A stretch of DNA of 64,000 bases from Mongoliibacter ruber (GTDB lineage Bacteria; Bacteroidota; Bacteroidia; Cytophagales; Cyclobacteriaceae): the NCBI RefSeq assembly GCF_003003005.1, contig NZ_PVTR01000003.1, positions 108,890-172,889 of the forward strand, read 5' to 3'. Positions 1-7,678 of this stretch are shown piece after piece. Made by a program: the position numbers and the translations under genes. A model generated the notes under the pieces. The model saw only the letters and a program-made list of their open reading frames with translations, did no database searches and was not told where the DNA came from. Each line of letters begins with the position of its first letter. The stretch's first letter is position 1.

Positions 1-166
1 TGACTCAAGAATCCGAAGGTCCAACCTTCGGATAACGCACCACCTTAACCATCAATTGATTTAAATAGCTTCTTAAAAAAAACAAATTTGCGCTGAAAGA
101 TGCGTTGTCACGCGGTTGTACCGCGGGACTGATAAGTATTGAGTTTTTAACTCCAGCACTTCAAAA
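1..166. repeat. RAYT-1-linked hairpin repeat unit (left edge)
   Basis: One unit of a roughly 165-bp composite repeat runs from the window edge to the 3' end of the first RAYT gene. It contains a hairpin of the form TCCGAAGG-loop-CCTTCGGA near 13-35, a second hairpin CGCGGTTGTACCGCG near 112-126 and a short GAGTTTTTAACTC palindrome near 140-152. The same elements in the same order recur at 790-1145, on the other side of the transposase, and in pieces at 39505 and 54080. The left boundary is cut by the window. Confidence 0.8.
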
Positions 167-715
167 TCAATATAGCAAAACATCCACCAATCCCTTCTTC
201 CCCGCATAATCCCTGGCAGAACTGTAAATGTAATGTTCAGCTTCTTCTACAATCAAAGCCCTAACAGGATTTTGATGGATGTAATCCAGTTTCTGTTCTA
301 AAAATTTTGAAGAAGTAATGCTAATCCCATGATAGCCATCTTTCCAAAACTTATATTCCTCAACTCTTTGGAGGATGTTTCCTCTAAATTTCATTTGATT
401 CAAAATCCATTTTCTTCTGGATTCAATGGATTCATCTTGAAGACTTTTTAAAATAATTCTGGCTGTGAATCTTTTAAAATCTCTAATTATATCACTCAGT
501 TTGCCTGGTTCTGCTGCTCTGCAAATCAAATGCAGGTGATTTGACATCAGGCACCAACCATAAACTTCCAAACCCTTGTTTTTGATACAGAAATTAAGAC
601 TATCAACTATATCAATTTTGTAATCTTTCCTAGTAAAAACATCTATCCAATCAATGACTGTAAAAGTCAAAAATTGAACTTCGTTTTGATCGTTAATTTT
701 AAAAGGTTTATTCAT
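167..715 (-). CDS. REP-associated tyrosine transposase (RAYT), copy 1
   Basis: A 182-residue Y1/IS200-like transposase of the RAYT group, expected to nick single-stranded hairpin DNA through a phosphotyrosine. The HUH motif is visible as NHLHL near residues 59-63, and the candidate catalytic tyrosine lies in YIHQNP near residue 146. Length fits single-domain RAYTs, which occur as lone genes without left and right transposon ends. Both sides carry units of the same hairpin family (1-166 and 790-1145). By eye it is highly similar along its whole length to the second RAYT at 48165-48713, but the surrounding repeat family differs. The frame is intact, so it may be functional. The family assignment is strong; the activity is inferred. 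Confidence 0.93.
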   Translation of the reverse strand: MNKPFKINDQNEVQFLTFTVIDWIDVFTRKDYKIDIVDSLNFCIKNKGLEVYGWCLMSNHLHLICRAAEPGKLSDIIRDFKRFTARIILKSLQDESIESRRKWILNQMKFRGNILQRVEEYKFWKDGYHGISITSSKFLEQKLDYIHQNPVRALIVEEAEHYIYSSARDYAGKKGLVDVLLY

Positions 716-789
716 CGGTTAAAAAGTTAAAAACTAAAAGAAATTTAGCTAAATATAGAATGAAATCAAACAATCATTAAAAAAAGAGC

Positions 790-1145
790 TACAAGCTCTT
801 GACTCAAGAATCCGAAGGTGCAACCTTCGGATAACGCACCAGCTTTACCAGCAAATGATTTTCCCAGCTGCTCAAAAAAAACCGAATTTGCGCTGAAAGA
901 TACGTTGTCACGCGGTTGTACCGCGGGACTGATAAGTATTGAGTTTTTAACTCATGTATTATCGAGCTACAAGCTCTTGACTCAAAAATCCGAAGGTGCA
1001 ACCTTCGGATAACGCATCACCTTAACCATCAATTGATTTCCATCACAACGTAAAAAAAGTTTAAAGTTTTTGGAGTAGCGTTGTCACGCGGTTGTACCGC
1101 GGGATAACGCATCACCTTAACCATCAATTGATTTCAACCGCTGCT
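790..1145. repeat. RAYT-1-linked hairpin array (two units)
   Basis: Two further units of the repeat seen at 1-166. Unit one spans about 799-965 and unit two about 967-1140; the second is rearranged, with part of the unit (the stretch reading CACCTTAACCATCAATTGAT) present twice at about 1018 and 1112. Each unit has the TCCGAAGG/CCTTCGGA hairpin, the CGCGGTTGTACCGCG hairpin and GAGCTACAAGCTC or GAGTTTTTAACTC palindromes. The short reading frames here on both strands are by-products of the palindromes, and I see no gene between the RAYT and the amylase start at 1364. Confidence 0.82.
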
Positions 1146-1192
1146 CAAAAACGAGTAAAACAATGAGAGAAGTGGGTAGCGCAGTGTTAGAT

Positions 1193-1268
1193 TTTTATAT
1201 CGCCGAAGGAATATATCAATTTATATCGCAAAGCATATATGTATCAAATTCCGGTTGTACCGCCGGAG
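1193..1268. repeat. ATAT/TTCG tandem hairpin element
   Basis: A short element of two imperfect half-units, each reading like ATATCGCCGAAGGAATATAT with a small internal hairpin, followed by CCGGTTGTACCGCCGG at 1252-1267. An inverted copy of the two half-units is present at 39361-39411, and a degenerate version precedes the gene at 23395. It lies upstream of the amylase start and produces an in-frame but false extension of that gene. Confidence 0.6.
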
Positions 1269-1363
1269 GACTGATGAATAAGTCAATCGTTTGCATAAAA
1301 TTTGACAGCTTTTTTAGCTTCAAAATATACCCAACAACAAGCCGAATTATGTACTTTAGCCCT

Positions 1364-3244
1364 ATGAGAAAAAGGCTTTTACTTTCCCTTGCAATAATTT
1401 CGGCAGGTGTGTGCATCTTTTCCTGTCAACGTGAACAATCACAAAACCTTGAAGAACTTGCCATGAAGGAGCAACATAAGATAGTAGTATACCAGGTTTT
1501 TACCCGACTTTTTGGGAACACCAACGACAATAACCAACCATGGGGCACTTTGGAAGAAAATGGAGTGGGTAAGTTCAATGATTTTACGGATAAAGCTTTG
1601 GAAGAAATCAAAGCCTTAGGCATAAGCCATATCTGGTACACAGGCGTGCCACATCATGCTGTGATCAGAGATTATACTGCATATGGAATTTCAAATGATG
1701 ACCCAGATGTAGTCAAGGGAAGGGCAGGTTCACCCTATGCTGTCAAAGATTACTACCAGGTCAATCCAGATCTGGCTGAAGACCCAGCAAAGCGCATGGA
1801 GGAATTTGAAGCATTGATTGCCCGAACCCATAAACATGGCATGAAAGTCATCATAGATATCGTGCCCAACCATGTGGCAAGAAAGTATGTGGGTAAAAAC
1901 AATCCTGAAGGAATTAGTGATTTTGGTGCTGAAGACGATACGTCTGTGGAGTACAAAAGAGACAATAACTTCTATTACATCCCAGGCAAAGACTTCAAAG
2001 TACCCGAACCTATGGATGGATATAAACCATTAGGTGGGGAAGAGCATCCATTGGCAGATGGTAAATTTGACGAATCACCAGCCAAATGGACAGGAAATGG
2101 ATCCAGAGAAGCACAACCTCATTTTCATGATTGGTATGAGACAGTAAAGGTCAATTATGGCGTCAAACCGGATGGAACCAAAGATTTCCCACTCCTTCCC
2201 GGAGAATTTGCGGAGCAAGATTATCAGGCCCATTATGAATTTTGGGAAAACAAGGATGTCCCTGATTCATGGAAAAAATTCAGGGACATTGCACTTTTTT
2301 GGACGAAAAAAGGAGTTGATGGATTCCGCTTCGACATGGCTGAAATGGTTCCCGTGGAATTTTGGTCTTACATGAATTCTGCTATCAAAAAAGAAAACCC
2401 AGAGGCATTTCTACTCGCTGAAATTTACAATCCACAAGCTTACAGAGACTATATCCATTTGGGAAAAATGGATTACCTCTATGACAAGGTTGAATTGTAC
2501 GACACGCTCAAAAACATCATGCAGGGTAAAGGTTCTACCGATAACCTCATCCCTATTCAAAGTGGACTTTCTGATATCAATAAACACATGCTGCACTTTT
2601 TGGAAAACCACGACGAACAGCGGATTGCAAGTCCTGAGTTTGCCGGAAATGCCAAAAAAGGCAAACCTGCCGCAGTCGTATCCGCCACCATAGACACTGC
2701 TCCAATGATGGTATATTTTGGGCAAGAAGTGGGTGAACCTGGGGCTGAGGATGCAGGTTTTGGCAGCCCGAGCCGTACTTCAATTTTCGATTACATAGGC
2801 GTCCCACATCACCAAAGATGGGTGAATGATGGTAAATTTGATGGAGGCAGACTTTCAGAGGAAGAAAAAGAACTAAGGGATTTTTACAAGCGCTTGTTGA
2901 ATTTGACACTTTACAGCCCTGCATTGGGTGGAGAATACCTGGAAATCCATTCCTATAACCGGGAAAACACAGAATGGTACAACGATCGGGTATTTTCATT
3001 TGCCAGATGGGGCAAAGGACAAAGATTGCTCATCATCAGCAATTTTGATACAAGCGAAAGCTTCGGTTTTGAACTCCAACTCCCCAAAGACCTGATTAGC
3101 AAGTGGGGCTTGCAAGATGGTGATTACACTTTGGAGGAGCAGCTTTACAAAGAAAATAAAGCTACATTAATCGTGGAAAACAGAACTGCAAGGGTTAGAG
3201 TTGATTTAAAGCCTCTCGAAAGTTGGATATTGGAATTGAGGTAA
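1364..3244 (+). CDS. GH13 alpha-amylase family lipoprotein
   Basis: A 626-residue exported glycoside hydrolase family 13 enzyme, expected to cleave alpha-glucans or related oligosaccharides at the cell envelope. All four GH13 signature regions are visible: DIVPNH near residue 165, GFRFDMAEM near 320 (nucleophile Asp), LLAEIYN near 352 (acid/base Glu) and ENHDEQR near 415 (transition-state Asp). The start at 1364 gives a clean lipoprotein signal with cysteine 21 after a hydrophobic run. The frame stays open back to 1163, but that extension is hairpin-repeat sequence and hides the signal peptide. A TACTTTAG box ends a few bases before the ATG and could be a promoter for an almost leaderless transcript. 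Substrate cannot be told from sequence alone. No SusCD pair adjoins it, so it is not part of an obvious starch locus. Confidence 0.93.
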   Translation: MRKRLLLSLAIISAGVCIFSCQREQSQNLEELAMKEQHKIVVYQVFTRLFGNTNDNNQPWGTLEENGVGKFNDFTDKALEEIKALGISHIWYTGVPHHAVIRDYTAYGISNDDPDVVKGRAGSPYAVKDYYQVNPDLAEDPAKRMEEFEALIARTHKHGMKVIIDIVPNHVARKYVGKNNPEGISDFGAEDDTSVEYKRDNNFYYIPGKDFKVPEPMDGYKPLGGEEHPLADGKFDESPAKWTGNGSREAQPHFHDWYETVKVNYGVKPDGTKDFPLLPGEFAEQDYQAHYEFWENKDVPDSWKKFRDIALFWTKKGVDGFRFDMAEMVPVEFWSYMNSAIKKENPEAFLLAEIYNPQAYRDYIHLGKMDYLYDKVELYDTLKNIMQGKGSTDNLIPIQSGLSDINKHMLHFLENHDEQRIASPEFAGNAKKGKPAAVVSATIDTAPMMVYFGQEVGEPGAEDAGFGSPSRTSIFDYIGVPHHQRWVNDGKFDGGRLSEEEKELRDFYKRLLNLTLYSPALGGEYLEIHSYNRENTEWYNDRVFSFARWGKGQRLLIISNFDTSESFGFELQLPKDLISKWGLQDGDYTLEEQLYKENKATLIVENRTARVRVDLKPLESWILELR

Positions 3245-3358
3245 AAATCTTTCAGCTTGGAACCCACTATTGATATTGAACCTTTATTTAGATAATTTCG
3301 ATAATATATCAAGTATAAAAATTACTAATGTGCTAAATAGAAATATAATTCTTTGAAA

Positions 3359-3559
3359 ATGAAACAATTGACTTTAAATATAGACAGCAACAAGTTCAAA
3401 ACATTTCTTGAGTTTGTCAAGACTTTAGACTATGTCGAGATTGAAGAAATTGATGGAAAGACCTTGGAAGAGCTTCAAATCAGCCTCAGGCAAGTAAAGT
3501 TGATGCAAGAGGGTAAGTTGGAGAAACAAAGCGCAGAAGACTTTCTCAATGAGTTTTAA
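3359..3559 (+). CDS. Putative type II antitoxin
   Basis: A 66-residue acidic protein whose frame overlaps the following RelE/ParE-like gene by 11 bases, the usual arrangement of a type II antitoxin and its toxin. The N-terminal part (MKQLTLNI) and small size fit antitoxins, but I recognise no specific DNA-binding fold. I chose the ATG at 3359; a TTG six bases upstream at 3353 is also in frame. The antitoxin role is inferred mainly from its partner. An AT-rich 114-base gap separates it from the amylase gene and may hold its promoter. Confidence 0.75.
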   Translation: MKQLTLNIDSNKFKTFLEFVKTLDYVEIEEIDGKTLEELQISLRQVKLMQEGKLEKQSAEDFLNEF

Positions 3560-3881
3560 TGTAATTCCTACTCCAGAGTTTAAAAAGCTTTTTAAGAGGC
3601 TTGCAAAAAAATACCCGTCACTAAAAAATGACTTAAGCCGACTTATTGAAATACTTAAAGAAAAACCAACAATCGGTATCCCTCTAGGCCATAATCTTTT
3701 TAAAATACGGATGGCTATTTCTTCAAAAGGCAAGGATAAATCCGGAGGTGCGAGAGTGATAACCTTCTTGATAAATACAGACAACGAAATTTTTCTAGTC
3801 CACATTTATGACAAAAGTCAACTCGGAAATTTATCTAAGGAACAGATTATTTTAATCTTAAAAAATGCTGGTTTAATGTAA
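3549..3881 (+). CDS. RelE/ParE-family toxin
   Basis: A 110-residue basic protein of the RelE/ParE superfamily. It shows the typical N-terminal helices (PEFKKLFKRLAKKYPSLKND), a central LFKIRMAI strand preceded by GIPLG, and a C-terminal strand set ending EIFLVHIYDKSQLGNLS. Family members either cut mRNA at the ribosome or inhibit gyrase, and the sequence does not tell me which. It starts inside the end of the antitoxin gene, so the two are translationally coupled. The module is complete and intact, inserted between two unrelated envelope genes. Confidence 0.85.
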   Translation: MSFNVIPTPEFKKLFKRLAKKYPSLKNDLSRLIEILKEKPTIGIPLGHNLFKIRMAISSKGKDKSGGARVITFLINTDNEIFLVHIYDKSQLGNLSKEQIILILKNAGLM

Positions 3882-4002
3882 ATCTCTAACCAGACATTTA
3901 TATCAATGGATATTTTCAAAAGAAAAGATAATTTACCACCAAAACAACCCCACTTTTAAAACTGTTTTTTTTATTAACTTAGAAGAACTAACCTGATCAG
4001 TG

Positions 4003-5127
4003 ATGTCGAATTTTGACCGTGTATCCCTTTTTGTAGTTTTTATCTCATTACTATCTGCTTGCTCGAAACCTGAAAGTCCGGAAGAGCTATTGCAGCGGAG
4101 TCAAGAAAAATATTTCTCATCCATGGCTTATAGTTACAATACCACTTTGATATGGCCACATCCTATGTTTGATGAAGTGGATACTTTTCGATATGAATTG
4201 CAATTTGAAAAACACCCCAATGAATTACTGGACTACAATTTCATAGGAACAAGTGCCAGAAGTACTAGTATCTATCAGGATAACACCCTCACGCTATACA
4301 TTCATAAAGACAGCACAGTACAAATGCTGGATGCTGACACCCTCAGAAAAAGTCCTGATAGACTGATGTCTAATATGCAGCTTACCTTTTCCCCATTGAA
4401 AATATTGAAAAATGGAGACTTGCTCTATAAAGGCGATACGGCAATACAGAACAAAACTTACCGGCTTTTTTATAAGGTTTTGCTGGATAAAGTATTTGAA
4501 GAAACCAAGGTGTATTCGGAAAATCAGGTCCTCATCAACCCTGCCAATGCACAGATAGCGCTCATAAGGCACCTTTTGTTTCACGATGATAAACCCAAGC
4601 AATTTATTGATGCCTGGTTCGATAAGCAGGAGTTTTTTGATAATCCTAGGGCCTTGGAAATCAACCTTCATCAAGGATATGTGACTGCAACAAATGACAA
4701 AAAGAAGTCAAACAGAAAACTATTGCAGCCCGGCAAAAATGCTCCTGATTTTTTACTTTCAGATTTGGAAGGAAATAAAGTCAATCTCAAAGATTACAGA
4801 GGAAAAAGAGTCCTCTTAGACTTTTCCATGATCAATTGCGGTTTTTGCAAACATGCATTGGATCATTTCAATAAGGCTGATTTTTCTTTTGCATCTGATG
4901 TGGAGGTATTTTACATCAATCCTGTTGACAGTCTGGAAAGGATGCAAATGTACGTGGAGAAGGTAAATATTCCTTTCACAGTTCTCCTGAGTTCTGATGA
5001 ATTGGCAGCGTTATATGGTGTTTCAGGCTATCCAAGTTTTTTTATACTTGATGAGAAAGGAACCATTACCGATGCTTTTGCGGGGTATTTCCCAGAAAAG
5101 TTTGAAGGCTTAAGAGAATCATTGTAA
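4003..5127 (+). CDS. TlpA-like thioredoxin-fold lipoprotein
   Basis: A 374-residue periplasm-facing lipoprotein with cysteine at about residue 19 (LLSAC). The first 240 residues are a Bacteroidota-type N-terminal domain I cannot name. From about residue 245 there is an AhpC/TSA-type thioredoxin domain starting APDFLLSDLEG, with the redox motif CGFC near residue 279 and the cis-proline region SGYPSFFILDEKG near 342. It is expected to reduce or isomerise disulfides in the cell envelope. I start at the ATG at 4003; a GTG directly before it is in frame. It is convergent with rsmG, 29 bases away, with no clear terminator between them. Confidence 0.88.
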   Translation: MSNFDRVSLFVVFISLLSACSKPESPEELLQRSQEKYFSSMAYSYNTTLIWPHPMFDEVDTFRYELQFEKHPNELLDYNFIGTSARSTSIYQDNTLTLYIHKDSTVQMLDADTLRKSPDRLMSNMQLTFSPLKILKNGDLLYKGDTAIQNKTYRLFYKVLLDKVFEETKVYSENQVLINPANAQIALIRHLLFHDDKPKQFIDAWFDKQEFFDNPRALEINLHQGYVTATNDKKKSNRKLLQPGKNAPDFLLSDLEGNKVNLKDYRGKRVLLDFSMINCGFCKHALDHFNKADFSFASDVEVFYINPVDSLERMQMYVEKVNIPFTVLLSSDELAALYGVSGYPSFFILDEKGTITDAFAGYFPEKFEGLRESL

Positions 5128-5156
5128 GCTGGTTGTATTCCGTATTCCCCAAAGAA

Positions 5157-5789
5157 TCACCTCTTGCCCTCCCAAGGCACATAAACCACTTTTTTGGTTT
5201 CGAAGAAGTCCTCTTTGAAATAATCTTCTAAATGGTAGGTAATGTATCCAACATTCCTTTCTTCCATCTCTTCATCTACATCACCACCTTTCAACAATAA
5301 AAGCCCGTTTTGCATCTCGTTGATGTCTTCTTTACGAAACTTATTTTTTACCCAAGGAATAAAATTGGCGAACCTGGTAACTGCCCTACTGACCACAAAA
5401 TCATATCTCCTGACCAAAGTCTCAGCCCTCGCCTGTTGTGCCTCCACATTGCTCAACTTCAATTGGCGGGCAATATCCTTCACCACTGTGATTTTTTTAC
5501 CAATGGAATCAACCAAGTGGAAATGACATTCGGGAAAAAGTATAGCCAAAGGAATCCCCGGAAAACCTCCACCTGTGCCAATATCCAAAATCTTAGTTCC
5601 AGGCTCAAACTGTAACACTTTGGCAATTCCCAAAGAATGTAAGACATGCCTTTCATAGAAATGCTCCACATCTTTACGGCTGATCACATTGATCTTCTCG
5701 TTCCATTCGGTGTAGAGCTCTTCAAGTTTTTTGAATTTATCAATTTGATCTTCAGTAAGGTCGGGGAAATATTGTAGGAGCAATTCCAT
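5157..5789 (-). CDS. rsmG: 16S rRNA (guanine-527-N7)-methyltransferase
   Basis: A 210-residue RsmG/GidB protein, which methylates N7 of G527 in 16S rRNA in the cytoplasm using S-adenosylmethionine. The SAM-binding glycine loop LDIGTGGGFPGIPLA is at about residues 68-82, followed by HLVDSIGKKI and the VSRAVTRF region. The N-terminal part (YTEWNEKINVISRKD) is characteristic of the family, and length is normal. A TAATTTTG box about 20 bases upstream of the start on its own strand is a likely Bacteroidota -7 element. Loss of this enzyme is known to give low-level streptomycin resistance in other bacteria. Confidence 0.96.
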   Translation of the reverse strand: MELLLQYFPDLTEDQIDKFKKLEELYTEWNEKINVISRKDVEHFYERHVLHSLGIAKVLQFEPGTKILDIGTGGGFPGIPLAILFPECHFHLVDSIGKKITVVKDIARQLKLSNVEAQQARAETLVRRYDFVVSRAVTRFANFIPWVKNKFRKEDINEMQNGLLLLKGGDVDEEMEERNVGYITYHLEDYFKEDFFETKKVVYVPWEGKR

Positions 5790-5809
5790 AAGCTTTGTTT
5801 AATGAAAGC

Positions 5810-5817
5810 CAAAATTA
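5810..5817 (-). promoter_or_regulatory. Putative -7 promoter box of rsmG
   Basis: TAATTTTG on the minus strand fits the Bacteroidota sigma-70 -7 consensus TAnnTTTG. It lies about 20 bases before the rsmG start. I could not place a convincing -33 TTG at the usual distance, so this is only a candidate. Confidence 0.35.
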
Positions 5818-5827
5818 ATCTTTTAAA

Positions 5828-7174
5828 TCAATTCTCCGCTAAATTTTCAGATTTGGTATTTACCCTTCCAAGCAAATGATGTCCGACTTTCTGCCCTTTA
5901 CTTGCTCCATTTACGATGGCCGGCATGTAATGAATCCCACCATAAAGTCTACTGATAGCTGCCTCATCTGCTGCTCCTCTAAAAGAATCAAATTCTCTGA
6001 TCGGCAAACCATAGGCTACTTCGGTAGAGTCCACAAAATGAAACGGCTCTCCAAAAACTTTGGTTAGGGTTTCTGCCGCGGCATTGGAAATCACACTATG
6101 CCCTGATGTGTACTCAGGAAATGGTGGAGTCTGCAATAGCGGCAACCAATCTTCGTCGATGTATTTGTTGATATAAGTTTCAGGGCGGATCAATACAGAC
6201 CTGTATTTCTCATCCCAACAAGCTATAAATCCATCAAAAAGCGCTATACCTGTTAATGCCAAGGCTTCAGTAGTTCCTTTCCAATCAAGCTCAGCTGTTT
6301 TGGCAGCAATGGCTGCTATTCCCATCCAATGTCCCCCTGGAGTGATTTTTTTCTCTGCAAACATCACGTGCCCCTTGACATTCACTTTGTATGGGTTGCA
6401 ATCCCAGAAGTATGCGATATCTTTTTGGTCCTCGGTGATATCTTTTACCACTTTGAATACTTCCTCAGCTTCTCTAAAAAAAACAGAGTTGGGATCTGCT
6501 GAAAACTCAGTAGGCGGTTCCGATTTAAACTGTGCCGCAGAATCCAACACGAAAGGCCTGATTTTATTCCAGTGTGGCTCTATTCCCTCCATATATGCTG
6601 GAGGCGTAGGCTGCCATGTATTCGGATTGTTGCTTACAGTGTATTTTTCATAGGACCGGCTTTGATGGTAGGTATCCTTCTTAGAATATTCAATTACATG
6701 ATCCGCTACCTCTTCGCCAAAAGCCACAGAAAGATCAAATATTCTCTTAGGAACTCCCTTTTTGCGAATTTCCTCATAAGCCATATCTCTGTGATCAGTC
6801 ATCATGTCTTCTGAAAAAATAAGGGCTGTAGCCACTTTATAGTATGCCGCCAACGAAGCCAATGGGAAATACACTTCTTCATGAACCTCAAACTCCTTTT
6901 TCTCAAAATCATTTAACTGACCCATGAGGGTTTTATACTGAGGATCTGCCATTACAGCGACTTCATAAGCAGCTATCGATGGATAAGCATATATTCTACT
7001 CGCTACAGGCGGAGAGAAAATATCATGTATAATCACATTGGTCAGCCTGATTTGAGCTGCTGTCTGGTAAGATCCGTCAGTGATTACCTCATGGTAATCT
7101 TTATTTTCCTGACAAGCCATCAAGACAAGTATAGCTAATACAGACAGCATCAGGTTGTTAAGTACTCTTTTCAT
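5828..7174 (-). CDS. Vanadium-dependent haloperoxidase-like PAP2 lipoprotein
   Basis: A 448-residue lipoprotein (signal ending LVLMAC) of the vanadium haloperoxidase/PAP2 superfamily. The vanadate or phosphate pocket is recognisable: KYRSVLIRP near residue 325, TSGHS near 355 and SRLYGGIHY near 407, which supply the Lys, Arg, Ser-Gly-His, Arg and His of the family. It could oxidise halides with hydrogen peroxide or act as an acid phosphatase; the two activities share this pocket. It reads in the same direction as the large VCBS/ASPIC cluster, about 500 bases downstream of it. From general knowledge, such proteins and VCBS/ASPIC proteins are often neighbours in Bacteroidota. The upstream 500 bases contain a dispersed repeat, so co-transcription is unlikely. 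Confidence 0.88.
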   Translation of the reverse strand: MKRVLNNLMLSVLAILVLMACQENKDYHEVITDGSYQTAAQIRLTNVIIHDIFSPPVASRIYAYPSIAAYEVAVMADPQYKTLMGQLNDFEKKEFEVHEEVYFPLASLAAYYKVATALIFSEDMMTDHRDMAYEEIRKKGVPKRIFDLSVAFGEEVADHVIEYSKKDTYHQSRSYEKYTVSNNPNTWQPTPPAYMEGIEPHWNKIRPFVLDSAAQFKSEPPTEFSADPNSVFFREAEEVFKVVKDITEDQKDIAYFWDCNPYKVNVKGHVMFAEKKITPGGHWMGIAAIAAKTAELDWKGTTEALALTGIALFDGFIACWDEKYRSVLIRPETYINKYIDEDWLPLLQTPPFPEYTSGHSVISNAAAETLTKVFGEPFHFVDSTEVAYGLPIREFDSFRGAADEAAISRLYGGIHYMPAIVNGASKGQKVGHHLLGRVNTKSENLAEN

Positions 7175-7281
7175 GCGTGTTTGTTATTGGGTATTGTTCT
7201 TCAAAGATAATAAATCCCTCTTAGTCAGTCAAAAACACGAGAGATAAGGTGCTTGGTTCTCAAATCTAATGAAATATTTAT

Positions 7282-7431
7282 TATGATTATCCGCAATTAT
7301 GCCACTAATCAATTAAACGAGGGTTTTATGGCGAAGAGATACTAATAGATATTTTATATTTATTCTTGGTTCGAAATCACAGGTTAATTCAATTATTTAG
7401 ATACTACTGGTATTAAAGCAGTTATACATAA
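7282..7431 (+). repeat. Dispersed ~150-bp repeat, copy A
   Basis: This stretch matches the reverse complement of 44315-44465 along almost its whole length. Shared blocks include GCCACTAATCAATTAAACGA, ATACTAATAGATATT and GGTTCGAAATCACAGGTTA. It has no open frame of note and no terminal inverted repeats that I can see. The rest of the gap between 7175 and 7678 is AT-rich with further GATATT-like words near 7495 and 7636, and I see no gene there. Confidence 0.85.
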
Positions 7432-7678
7432 TATTCATTATGCGTATCTTCAATGCTAAAACTAAATAGATGACACATTTATTTTATTCAATTCGATATT
7501 CATTGATACTTACCTGCCGTCAGCAGCTTGGATATTTACTGATATTATCTCTACACTGAAATAAATATTTTATGCTCGTACGGAATTATACCGCAATGCC
7601 TAAATCTCAAAACAAACATTGAGACGGAACTTAATATCTATCAATATCCATGAATACTATATTTTTCTATACAGGAAA

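Noticed and set aside
167-715. Complete IS200/IS605 element
   Set aside because: No tnpB partner or defined left and right ends are visible; the gene lies in a REP-type array, which fits RAYT better.
1364-3244. Amylase as part of a starch SusCD locus
   Set aside because: No SusCD genes adjoin it; the nearest pair is 15 kb away on the other strand with different neighbours.
7365-7385. tRNA T-arm-like GGTTCGAAATC word
   Set aside because: No acceptor or anticodon stem pairs around it, no tRNA-sized fold is visible, and the word is part of a dispersed repeat shared with 44.3 kb.
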